Of a DNA stretch of 64,000 nt, positions 46,539 to 56,001 are shown piece after piece. The stretch comes from Zea mays (Eukaryota; Streptophyta; Magnoliopsida; Poales; Poaceae). Location: the NCBI RefSeq assembly GCF_902167145.1, contig NC_050101.1:116093789-116157788 (forward strand), read 5' to 3'. Position numbers and translations under genes: made by a program. Position 1 is the stretch's first letter, and each line of letters starts with the position of its first letter. The notes under the pieces are model-generated. The model worked only from the letters and a program-made list of their open reading frames with translations. It was not told the origin of the DNA and did no database searches.

Positions 46539-49500
46539 CTATTTGGGGTCGAGCCCGGAGCCGATCCGGATCTGCTTGGTGGTGTCGCCACTGGGGTCGA
46601 GGGGGACGGCCTTGACTGTCTCCGCTGGCTCGAAGTTGCCGGCATGGCGCTTCACGTCTGGGACCTCCTTGGAGAGGTTCTCCAGGTCGGCGATGAGGGC
46701 CTCGGACTCGGCGAGGGCCTCGGCGTACTCCACGCACTCCACGTCGCATTCGAACGCGTGTTTGTACGTGGGGCCGACAGTGATGACCCCGTTGGGGCCC
46801 GGCATCTTGAGCTTCAGGTAGGTGTAGTTGGGGACGGCCATGAACTTCGCGTAGCATGGCCTCCCTAGCACGGCGTGGTAGGTTCCTCTGAACCCGACCA
46901 CTTCGAACGTCAGGGTCTCCCTTCGGAAGTTGGAGGGTGTTCCGAAGCAGACTGGGAGGTCGAGTCGCCCGAGGGGCTGGACGCGCTTCCCAGGGATGAT
47001 CCCGTGGAAGGGCGCAGCGCCTGCTCGGACGGAGGACGGATCGACGCGCAGAAGCTTGAGGGTCTCGGCGTAGATGATGTTGAGGCAGCTGCCCCCGTCC
47101 ATCAGGACCTTGGTGAGCCTGACATCGCCGACAACGGGGTCGACGACGAGCGGGTATTTCCCCGGGCTCGGCACATGGTCGGGGTGGTCGGCCCGGTCGA
47201 AAGTGATGGGCTTGTCGGACCAGTCTAGGTAGACTGGTGCCGCCACCTTCACCGAGCAGACCTCCCGGCGCTCTTGCTTGCGGTGCCGAGCCGAGGTATT
47301 CGCCGCATGCCCTCCATAGATCATGAAGCAGTCGCGGACCTCGGGGAACCCCCCTGCTGGGTGATCTTCGTTCTTGTCGTCGTCGTGGGCCCTGCCACCC
47401 TCGGCGGGTGGCCCGGCCCTGTGGAAATGACGCCGAAGCATAACGCACTCCTCGAGGGTGTGCTTGACGGACCCCTGATGGTAGGGGCACGGCTCCTTGA
47501 GCATCTTGTCGAAGAGGTTTGCACCTCCGGGGGGCTTCCGAGGGTTCTTATACTCGGCGGCGGCGACAAGGTCCGCGTCGGCGGCGTCGCGTTTCGATTG
47601 CGACTTCTTCTTGCCTTTCTTCTTGGCGCCGCGCGGAGCAGACGCCTCGGGGGCTTCTTCCGATGGGCGGCCCTGGGGCTGCTTGTCCTTTCGGAAGATA
47701 GCCTCGACCGCCTCCTGGCCAGAGGCGAACTTGGTGGCGATGTCCATCAGCTCGCTCGCCCTGGTGGGGGTTTTGCGACCCAGCTTGCTCACCAGGTCGC
47801 GGCAAGTGGTGCCGGCGAGGAACGCGCCGATGACATCCGAGTCGGTGCTGTTGGGCAGCTCGGTGCGCTGCTTCGAGAATCGCCGGATGTAGTCCCGGAG
47901 CGACTCCCCCGGCTGTTGCCGGCAGCTTCGAAGGTCCCAGGAATTCCCGGGGCGCACGTATGTGCCCTGGAAATTGCCAGCGAAGGCTTGGACCAAGTCG
48001 TCCCAGTTGGAGATCTGCCCCGGAGGCAGGTGCTCCAACCAGGCGCGAGCAGTGTCGGAGAGGAACAGTTGGAGGTTGCGGATGATGAGGTTGTCGTCGT
48101 CCGTTCCACCCAGTTGGCAGGCAAGGCGGTAGTCCGCGAGCCACAGTTCCGGTCTCGTTTCCCCCGAGTACTTTGTGATAGTAGTCAGGGGTCGGAACCG
48201 GGTCGGGAATGGCGCCCGTCGGATGGCCCGACCGAAAGCCTGCGGACCGGGTGGTTCGGGCGAAGGACTCCGATCCTCCCCGCTGTCGTAGCGTCCCCCA
48301 CGCCTGGGGTGGTAGCCTCGGCGCACCCTTTCGTCGAGGTGAGCCCGACGGTCGCGTCGATGGTGCTCGTTGCCGAGGTGGCCCGGGGCCGCAGGCGCGG
48401 TGTTGCGCGTGCGCCCGGTGTAGACCGAGGCTTCCCGCATGAATCGGGAAGTCGCGGCATGAGGTTCCGAGGGATATCCTTGCCTTCGGGATGCAGTGCT
48501 CTCGGCCCGCCGGGCCGCGGCGCCTTCCAGGAGATTCTTGAGTTCTCCCTGGATCCGCCGACCCTCGGTGGTTGACGGCTCCGGCATCGCGCGGATGAGC
48601 ATTGCTGCGGTTGCCAGGTTCTGACCGACCCCGCTGGATGCGGGCGGCGGCCTGATCCTGACGTCGTTGGCGACGCGGTGCTGGAGACCTTGGGGCAGAT
48701 GACGTATTTCTCCGGGCAGGGGTTGGCCCACCCATGCCTGTCCGACGTCCCGACGGATCGGCTCAAGCGCTCCTGTTCCCTCGTTGAGCCTGGCCTGCGC
48801 CTCGCGGACTTGCTCGAGTTGTGGGTCGTAACCCCCCGCCGGAGCGGGGACCACAGCTAGCTCCCGTGGGATGTCGGCGCGAGGCACCGGCCTAGGGAGA
48901 TCACCATCCTCCGGCATGCCAAGATGGTTGCCTTCGGTGGGATCCCCTAGCTCGATGTGGAAACATTCGCGGCTTGGGCCGCAGCTCTCGTCGCCAAGGC
49001 TGCGGCTTCCATCGGAACAGTCGGACAGACAGTAGTCACATGCGGTCACGAAGTCCCGCACGGCACTGGGGTTGCCAAGTCCGGAGAAATCCCAACCGAT
49101 GCTGGGATCGTCATCTTCCTCGGACCCAGAGGGCCCGTAGGTCGAGACGTCCGTCAGTCGGTCCCAAGGCGACCGCATACAGAACCTCAGTGGGGTTGCA
49201 CTCGCCTCAATGAGAGCGCCCGCCAAAACGAGGTCGTTTGGCGGGTTGAGGCTGAGTCGAAATGACGCAAGATGGGAGTTAGTCGTTACCTTTTGGTCGA
49301 CGAGGAGCGACGTAGTCACATCGGGGACTGGTTGCGCCGTCATCTCTGGTTCGAGGGCGACGTCCTGCAGGCTTTCCGCGAGCGCGCCGGCGTCGTCTTC
49401 TTGCTCAGGGTCAGCGTGCCGCGGGGGGACGGCGCTCGCCTCCGTCTCGAACACGAGGTCGACGTCCGGCGTGCCTTCCGTCGGGGCGTCGGGGGCGTCG

Positions 49501-49787
49501 ATTCGCTCGACGGCCGACGAAGCGCGGCCTCCCGTCTGGCCTTGACGGCTCCGCCTCCTCCTCCGTTGGCGGGGGAGAGAACGGAGCGAGCCCGAATATT
49601 GCTCTTCCACCATGCGGGGAAGACGTCGTCGATTCCGCCGCCGGCGGGCGGGTTGTCGGCCGCCATTGTCGTAGTCGCGCGGCGGTGGAAGAAGTGTCAT
49701 GTCGTAGCTGTCGTCGAAGGACATGAACTCGAGAGTCCCGAAACGAAGCACCGTCCCGGGCCGGAGAGGTTGCTGGAGACTGCCCAT
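46539..49787 (-). CDS. Gypsy Gag-protease of element G
   Basis: 1082 residues from MGSLQQPLRPG at 49787, only about 40 bp after the primer site. The long N-terminus is Arg- and acid-rich. Retrotrans_gag core: PFPTRFRPLTTITKYSGETR, then WLADYRLACQLGG, ARAWLEHLPPGQI, WDDLVQAFAGNFQGTYVRPG, SLRDYIRRFSKQRTELPN and DVIGAFLAGTT. A zinc-binding-like CPYHQGSVKHTLEEC follows. The protease domain has MDGGSCLNIIYAETL, a DGG instead of the usual DTG/DSG, and FEVVGFRGTYHAVLGRPCYA. It ends at a TAG in frame with the RT. Confidence 0.9.
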   Translation of the reverse strand: MGSLQQPLRPGTVLRFGTLEFMSFDDSYDMTLLPPPRDYDNGGRQPARRRRNRRRLPRMVEEQYSGSLRSLPRQRRRRRSRQGQTGGRASSAVERIDAPDAPTEGTPDVDLVFETEASAVPPRHADPEQEDDAGALAESLQDVALEPEMTAQPVPDVTTSLLVDQKVTTNSHLASFRLSLNPPNDLVLAGALIEASATPLRFCMRSPWDRLTDVSTYGPSGSEEDDDPSIGWDFSGLGNPSAVRDFVTACDYCLSDCSDGSRSLGDESCGPSRECFHIELGDPTEGNHLGMPEDGDLPRPVPRADIPRELAVVPAPAGGYDPQLEQVREAQARLNEGTGALEPIRRDVGQAWVGQPLPGEIRHLPQGLQHRVANDVRIRPPPASSGVGQNLATAAMLIRAMPEPSTTEGRRIQGELKNLLEGAAARRAESTASRRQGYPSEPHAATSRFMREASVYTGRTRNTAPAAPGHLGNEHHRRDRRAHLDERVRRGYHPRRGGRYDSGEDRSPSPEPPGPQAFGRAIRRAPFPTRFRPLTTITKYSGETRPELWLADYRLACQLGGTDDDNLIIRNLQLFLSDTARAWLEHLPPGQISNWDDLVQAFAGNFQGTYVRPGNSWDLRSCRQQPGESLRDYIRRFSKQRTELPNSTDSDVIGAFLAGTTCRDLVSKLGRKTPTRASELMDIATKFASGQEAVEAIFRKDKQPQGRPSEEAPEASAPRGAKKKGKKKSQSKRDAADADLVAAAEYKNPRKPPGGANLFDKMLKEPCPYHQGSVKHTLEECVMLRRHFHRAGPPAEGGRAHDDDKNEDHPAGGFPEVRDCFMIYGGHAANTSARHRKQERREVCSVKVAAPVYLDWSDKPITFDRADHPDHVPSPGKYPLVVDPVVGDVRLTKVLMDGGSCLNIIYAETLKLLRVDPSSVRAGAAPFHGIIPGKRVQPLGRLDLPVCFGTPSNFRRETLTFEVVGFRGTYHAVLGRPCYAKFMAVPNYTYLKLKMPGPNGVITVGPTYKHAFECDVECVEYAEALAESEALIADLENLSKEVPDVKRHAGNFEPAETVKAVPLDPSGDTTKQIRIGSGLDPK

Positions 49788-49827
49788 CTGGAGCTTGACG
49801 GGGAGCTGTTCGTCAGCACGCAGCAGG

Positions 49828-49845
49828 CCCCTACCTGGCGCGCCA
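49828..49845 (-). promoter_or_regulatory. Primer binding site of element G
   Basis: Minus-strand TGGCGCGCCAGGTAGGGG lies two bases inside the 5' LTR. A non-Met tRNA primer site of this type is usual for this gypsy group. Confidence 0.75.
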
Positions 49846-49847
49846 AC

Positions 49848-51357
49848 TGTCGGCGTTTCGAGACAGGGGGGTCCCTAAGCCGACGAGTGAGTGTGCTGCG
49901 TGCCCCAGCCCAGATGGGTCGAGCGCGTGGGCGAGCGCGGAGGGGGGAGAGGCGAGGCGGCCGGAGCCGAGCGTGAGAGAGGTGGAAGTCCTGCGGCCTT
50001 CGTGTTCGTCCCGCGCCCAGGTCGGGTGCGCTTGCAGTAGGGGGGTTACAAGCGTCCACGCGGGTGAGGGAAGCGAGCGGCCCCAAGAGAGCGCCTGTCC
50101 CGTCCTCGGTCCCGCGCGGCCAACCTTCTCTGAGAAGGCCCTGGTCCTTCCTTTTATAGTCGTAAGGAGAGGATCCAGGTGTACAATGGGGATGTAGCAG
50201 AGTGCTACGTGTCTAGCGGAGGGAGAGCTAGCGCCCTAGGTACATGCCAATGTGGCAGCCGGAGAGATCTGGGCATCCTGCTGGCGTGATGTCGTGGCTG
50301 TCGGAGGTGCGGCGGAGCCTGATGGAGGGACAGCTGTTGGAGCGGTCGAGTCCCTGCTGACGTTGTCCTGCTTCCGTAAGAGAGCTGGGGGCCGCCGTCG
50401 TCATAGAGCTTGTGGAGCGCCATCACTGCCCCTCTGGCGGAGCTGACCGGACGAGACGCCGGTCTTGTTCTCCGTGACCCGAGTCGATTCGGGGTAGGAT
50501 GATGATGGCGTCTCCTGTTGACGTGGCGGTCTGTGCTCTAGGCAGGGCGACGTGGGGTTTCCTCCGAAGCCGAGGTTGAGTCTGCCTTCTGTTGCCGTGG
50601 CCGAGCCCGAGCCAAGGGGTCGGGCGAGGCGGAAGTCGTTCGGCCGAGGCCAGGGCGGAGTCCGAGCCCTGGGGTCGGGCGAGGCGGAGTTTCGTCGTCT
50701 TCCGGGTCTTAGCCCGAGTCCGAGCCCTGGGGTCGGGCGGAGCGGAGTTCGCCGTCTTCCGGGTCTTAGCCCGAGTCCGAGCCCTGGGGTCGGGCGGAGC
50801 GGAGTTCGCCGTCTTCCGGGTCTTAGCCCGAGTCCGAGCCCTGGGGTCGGGCGGAGCGGAGTTCGCCGTGGCGCCTTTGGCAAGACCTGATTGCCTGTCA
50901 GACTCACTCTGTCGAGTGGCACTGCAGTCGGAGTGGCGCAGGCGGCGCTGTCCTTCTGTCAGACTGGCCAGTGGAGCGGTGGAGTGACGGCGGTCACCTC
51001 GGCTCTGCCGGGGGCGCGTGTCAGGATAGAGGTGTCAGGCCACCTTTGCGTTAAATGCCCCTGCAATTTGGTCAGTCGGTGTGGTGATTTAGTCAAGGTT
51101 GCTTCTGAGCGAAGCCAAAGCCTTGGGCGAGCCGGTGATGTGTCCGCCATAAAAAGGGGGCCTCGGGCGAGACGGAAGTCTCTCGAGGTCGGCTGCCTTC
51201 GGCCGAGGCTAGGCTCGGGTGAAGCGTGATCGAGTCACTTGTGTGGACTGATCCCTGACTTAATCGTGCCCATCAGGCCTTTGCAGCTTTATGCTGATGG
51301 GGGTTACCAGCTGAGAATTAGGCGTCTTGAGGGTACCCCTAATTATGGTCCCCGACA
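49848..51357 (-). repeat. 5' LTR of element G
   Basis: 1510 bp, exactly 57 bp shorter than the 3' LTR because it has one fewer 57-bp unit (starts at about 50690, 50747, 50804 and 50861). Minus-strand TATA CTATAAAA is at 50152-50159. Confidence 0.93.
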
Positions 51358-51362
51358 TATAG

Positions 51363-52185
51363 CTAGTAGATTTAGTTCGTTTATTTGAATTTCTTCGAAA
51401 AAATCACATTTGAACTGCAAGTCACTCGAAACTTGAAAAAACCGTTCATGCAAAAATCATATCCATGCTATTTAACACAAGTTACGACCGATTTCAGGAG
51501 CGGACCGGAAACTTCGAGCACCATGCTCACTCAACATGGTCGTGAACTTGTCATCTAGCTGTTTAAAAATTTTATAAAATACAAACAAACTCAGAAAATC
51601 ATGAAACTTGTCCACGTGTCATGATATCATATGTAGAGGCTGTGATAAAAATTTTAGAATGTTTGGAGAAAGTTGTGAGACACTATGTGTAGAAACATAA
51701 GAGAACTACACATGAAATCATAGAGTTTCAATGTGGATCTCTTAGGTTTCTACACATAGTGCGTCACAGTGTCCTCAAAACTTTTTCAAATTTTTATCAC
51801 AGCCTCTACATATGATATCATGACACGTGGACAAGTTTCATGATTTTCTAACTTTGTTTGTGTTTTACACAATTTTTAAACATGTGGATGACAAGTTCAC
51901 GGCCATGTTTAGTGAGCATGTTGCTCGAAGTTTCCGGTCCGCTCCTGGAATCGGTCGTAACTTATGCTAAGTAACATGAATATCATTTTTGCATGCACAG
52001 TTTTTCAAGTTTCGAGTGACCTGCAGTTCAAATCTGAATTTTCCGAAGAAATTCAAATAAACGAACTAAATCTACTAACGATTGAAAACTCTGTTATAAT
52101 TGTCCACAAATGATACATGTAGGTCTACATAGTGTAGGAACATACCATAAAAAGTTTGGTGGATAAAATCTAAAAAATAAAACTA
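51363..52185 (-). repeat. AT-rich palindrome of element A (main part)
   Basis: Continues the palindrome cut at 37281. Arms such as CAAGTTACGACCGATTTCAG (about 51478) and GAATCGGTCGTAACTT (about 51949) pair about a centre near 51723. The sequence is the reverse complement of the palindrome in element B, as expected from the opposite orientations. Confidence 0.85.
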
Positions 52186-52530
52186 TGCTTTGCCGAGTGT
52201 CCAGAGAAGACACTCGGTAAAGAGTTCTTTGCCGAGTGTCCAGTATTTGGCACTCGGCAAAGAAGCCTCTTTGCCGAGTGCCGACCCTCGACCCTCGGCA
52301 ATGGCTGACGACCGTCAGCTTTATGACGGCCGCTGACGGCCCTTTGCCGAGCGCACCTTTGCCTTCTTTGCCGAGTGTCCAGTATTTGACACTCGGCAAA
52401 CATGGCTTTGCCGAGAGTTCTCCTGTGCCGAGTGTCCTGCACTCGGCAAACCAGCTCGTTACCGAGAGCAGGAGTTCGCCGAGTGCCCGACAAAATGCAC
52501 TTGGCAAAGCGTCCGACACTCGGCAAAGTC
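52186..52530. repeat. 5' terminal subterminal repeat array of element A
   Basis: CTTTGCCGAGTG/CACTCGGCAAAG inverted pairs up to the terminus TCGGATTCCGGTAGTG (ends 52546). Equivalent to 12710-13036 in B. Confidence 0.88.
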
Positions 52531-52546
52531 TCGGATTCCGGTAGTG

Positions 52547-53290
52547 ATATATTCCATTCTTATTAAGGGTCCATAGAAATATATTAATTATGGAGATTTA
52601 TGCAGACAACTTTTTTTCAGTAATTTTCGTAGACCTAATTAAGTGACGTTTCTTGACAAGTTCAAAGGCTACTTGTACATTTAACTCATCCATATACTTT
52701 AACTCCAACATACGGTGTAAATTAAATTAAAACACATATTGAAATATATTATGCACTGCACAAAATGAATGATATATACGATAAATAAATTATTAATTAT
52801 GCGGCGAGAATAATGTAACTTGGAATTTGTAAGATGTTGATCTGCTCTATTGTATGAATTATACAGGTAGGAGTTTTTTTCCATAGCATTCGGTAAAGAT
52901 GATAAAAAGTACGATATTATTCCATGGATTATGTAATACATTTGTGCTTCGATCGTTGTCCTAGCAAGTTCACATAAAACTAACAATTTTCCAGGATGCT
53001 TATATCTTAAGCATTTTTTGTCATCCGAGAGTTAGCATGAAAACTAACAGTAATTAGTCATCCGAGAGTTACATTATGCTTTGGGACACAAAAGAGTATG
53101 TTGGGTTTTGGGGTCCACTGCATCTAGAGTCTGATTGCATTCCTTTTTGTTTAAACAACATATTGATTGATTTGCAATAGATTTTAGCTTCGGCATGACT
53201 CTTTAAGTTCAGTTTAAAAATGTCTCGAACAACACATGTGATGACATTAATAACTATAAATATGAATAATACGTCAATTTTCAAGAAAGC
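52547..53290. other. AT-rich flank beyond element A, no gene
   Basis: Low-copy-looking AT-rich DNA that would have adjoined 6272 before element A inserted. CATCCGAGAGTTA occurs twice near 53020 and 53060. There is no ORF over about 95 codons that looks real. Confidence 0.5.
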
Positions 53291-54301
53291 TGAGAGCACC
53301 TAGAGTGGAGTGGGTGAATATGTGATCCTGCAAAAATCAATTTAAAATACGAATTTGATCTAAAATACTAGAGTTAGCGCAATTTAAACCAAGTTTGATA
53401 TAGAAGAAAAGAGAAAAGTTTCCTTCACTTGATTCTTCTTTCAAAATATAAATTAAACCAAGAGAAATATCACAAGTGAAAAGAGAGAACTTAGGAGGAG
53501 AGAGACCCACAAGAAAGTAAATAAACACAAGACACAGGCGATTTTTTCCGTTGTTCGGTCAAGCATGAAATGCTTGCCTACTCCACGTCATGGTGTCCCA
53601 ATGGACAAATGTTGTACTCAACTACTATCAAGTGATCCAAAGATCGAACTTGAGTGCCACAGTTCTTCCTTATATCAAGATTATACCCGTTCACAAGAAA
53701 TCTTCATAAGTTGGAGTCTCTTGCAGCCTTACACAAGATCAGAGTCACCAATCAGAGTAAGGGAGGGAGAGAGTACAAGAATAGGAGATCAAAACCAGCA
53801 ACTGAACACAAAAGAGAGAAACACAAGCGCACAATACACCAAGCATGAAGAACAACACTAAGACGGCGCTCGGGTCTTGCTAGAACCGCACGATTGAGTT
53901 GTGGCAGAGTGTCGAAGTGTTGAGAGTCTCTTGGGAAGCTTGTGTACTCGATGGGCGCCATGGTGCTCCATTTATAGCCCCAAAAGGGCCAAGAGTCGTT
54001 GCCTCCTTACTTGGAAAAACTGCCAAAAATCTACTCACTATGGGGGCACCGGACTGGTCCGGTGCAATACCGGACTGGGTCTACGTGCCCCCAGTCCAGG
54101 ATTTGATTGGGCAGTTTCCATACCTGCGACGCACCAGTCCGGTCTGCATTCGGACCGTGGGCCACGTCAGCTAGCCGTCATTTGGAGGCACCCGACAGCT
54201 GGAGGCGGTCCGGCGGCACACTGGACCATGAATAGTAGTGGTCTGGTGAAATTTATAACTAAATTCCCACGAGCTCACTGTTCATGTATGAAGGCGGTCT
54301 G

Positions 54302-55595
54302 TGAAAGGGAAATAGGGTTTAACCTTTTCCTATAAATGATTTTGGTGGTTGAATGCCCAACACAAATAATTGGACTAACTAGTTTGCTCTAGTGTATAAG
54401 TTATACAGGTGCCAAAGGTTCACACTTAGCCAATAAAAAGACCAAGAATTGGGTTCAACAAAGAGAGCAAGGGATAACCGAAGTGTGCCCTGGTCTGGAG
54501 CACCGGACTGTCCGGTGCACCACCGGACAGTGTCCGGTGCACTAGGGGACTTAGCGCTGAACTCTTCACCTTCGGGAAAATCCAGAGCAGCTTCACTATA
54601 ATTCACCGGACTGTCCGGTGTACACCGGACAGTGTCCGGTGCCCCAGGGGAGAGCTACTCTGGAACTCGCCAGCTTCGGGAATTCGCTCCGCTATAATTC
54701 ACCGGACATGTCCGGTGTACACCGGACTGTCCAATGAGCCAGCGGAGCAACGGCTATTCGGCGCCAACGGTCACCTGCTACAGCATTAAATGCGCGCCAG
54801 AGCGCGCAGAAGTCAGGCACGCGCGAAGTGGCGCACCGGACACTCTACAGTGCATGTCCGGTGTGCCACCGGACATCCAGGCGGGCCCAGAAGTCAGAGC
54901 TCCAACGGTCGGAACCCAACGGCCTGGTGACGTGGCTGGCGCACCGGACACTGTCCAGTGTGCACCGGACTGTCCAGTGCACAATGCGACAGACAGCCCC
55001 ACCAAACGGCTAGTTTGGTGGTTGGGGTTATAAATACCCCCAACCACCCCACATTCAAGACATCCAAGTTTTCCTACTTCAACTACTTACAAGAGCTCTA
55101 GCATTCAATTCTAGACACACCCAAGTGATCAAATCCTCTCCAAATTCCACACAACGCCTTAGTGATTAGTGAGAGAGATTTGCTTGTGTTCTTTCGAGCT
55201 CTTGCGCTTGGATTGCTTTCTTCTTTGATTCTTTCTTGCGATCAACTCAATTGTGACCAAGGCAAGAGGCACCAATTGTGTGGTGGCCCTTGCGGGGAAG
55301 TTTTGTTCCCGTTTGATTGAGAAGAAGAAACTCACTCGGTCCGAGGGACCGTTTGAGAGAGGGAAAGGGTTGAAAGAGACCCGGTCTTTGTGACCACCTC
55401 AACGAGGAGTAGGTTTGCGAGAACCGAACCTCGGTAAAACAAATCCGCGTGTCACACTCCTTATTTGCTTGCGATTTGTTTTGCACCCTCTCTCGCGGAC
55501 TCGATTATATTTCTAACACTAACCCGGCTTGTAGTTGTGATTAACTTTGTAAATTTCAGTTTCGCCCTATTCACCCCCCCTCTAGGGGACTTTCA
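54302..55595 (+). repeat. 5' LTR of element E
   Basis: 1294 bp, TGAAAGGGAAATAGGG to GGGGACTTTCA. TATA box TATAAATA is at about 55028-55035, with several CACCGGACTGTCCGGTG repeats in U3. Confidence 0.92.
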
Positions 55596-55989
55596 AGATT
55601 GTCTAATTTTTTTAAGGGCAAGGCAACCATGGCTCAGCATTTTATATCCTGCTGGTTATCCTGAGCATAAGATTAGGAGAATTCATGCTAAGAAGTCTCA
55701 TTATGTTTCTCATCATGCATTTATGTATAAGAATGAGGTAGCTAGCTCTAGGCATTCTACACATGTTAAAATGCCTAAAAAGAAAACTCCTACTGCATCA
55801 AATGAGCCTAATGTTTCATTTAAGACTTTTGATGCATCTTATGTTTTAACTAACAAATCAGGCAAAGTAGTTGCCAAATATGTTGGGGGCAAACACAAGG
55901 GCTCCAAGACTTGTGTTTGGGTACCCAAGGTGCTTGTTTCTAATGTGAAAGGACCCAAGACCGTTTGGGTACCTATGAACAAGGCCTAA
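55596..55989 (+). pseudogene. Gag C-terminal remnant of element E
   Basis: The sequence joined to the LTR matches the middle of element D gag (AGATTGTCTAA versus AGATTGTCGAA). Next come YPAGYPEHKIRRIHAKKSH and ASYVLTNKSGKVVAKYVGGK. The basic tail ends WVPMNKA at TAA 55987-55989. The first two thirds of Gag, including the zinc knuckle, are gone. Confidence 0.88.
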
Positions 55990-56001
55990 AACTGTTTTGC
56001 A

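Larger units (their letters stand above)
37282..51357 (-). mobile_element. Element G: large Tat-type Ty3/gypsy retrotransposon, young insertion
   Basis: 14,076 bp. Both LTRs are bounded by TGTCGG and CCGACA, with the perfect duplication TATAG at 37277-37281 and 51358-51362. On the minus strand: 5' LTR, primer site, gag-protease, RT, RNase H, integrase, a non-coding 3' region of about 4.4 kb with an antisense ORF, polypurine tract CTCGGGGGCTAC, 3' LTR. The LTRs differ by seven substitutions that I counted by eye, all transitions, plus one 57-bp repeat unit. At 1.3e-8 substitutions per site per year this suggests about 0.2 million years. The terminal sequence TGTCGGGGACCATAATTAGG resembles maize xilon-diguus/flip-type families; the exact name is not certain. 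Confidence 0.93.
6273..52546 (-). mobile_element. CACTA (En/Spm-type) transposon A, host of nested insertions
   Basis: The transposase side ends on the left at 6273 with AACTACCGCAATCGCCGCC, whose first base is changed from the expected C. The 5' side ends on the right at 52546 with GGATTCCGGTAGTG. Both ends carry dense CTTTGCCGAGTG / CACTCGGCAAAG subterminal repeats. Without insertions it is about 8.4 kb: 6273-12690, 36508-37281 and 51363-52546. Joining 12690 to 36508 restores the sequence seen uninterrupted in element B near 30020-30035. Joining 37281 to 51363 restores the AT-rich palindrome. It carries two broken genes on the minus strand. The flanking trinucleotides (AAG left, ATA right) do not match, so no target duplication is visible. 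Confidence 0.88.

Noticed and set aside
47274..48575. 433-codon ORF on the + strand opposite G gag
   Set aside because: A shadow of the GC-rich gag frame; no domain or start context, and the minus frame has clear Gag motifs.
53565..54335. ORFs of 98-144 codons upstream of element E
   Set aside because: They lie in the U3/R part of the H LTR and contain CACCGGAC repeat translations.
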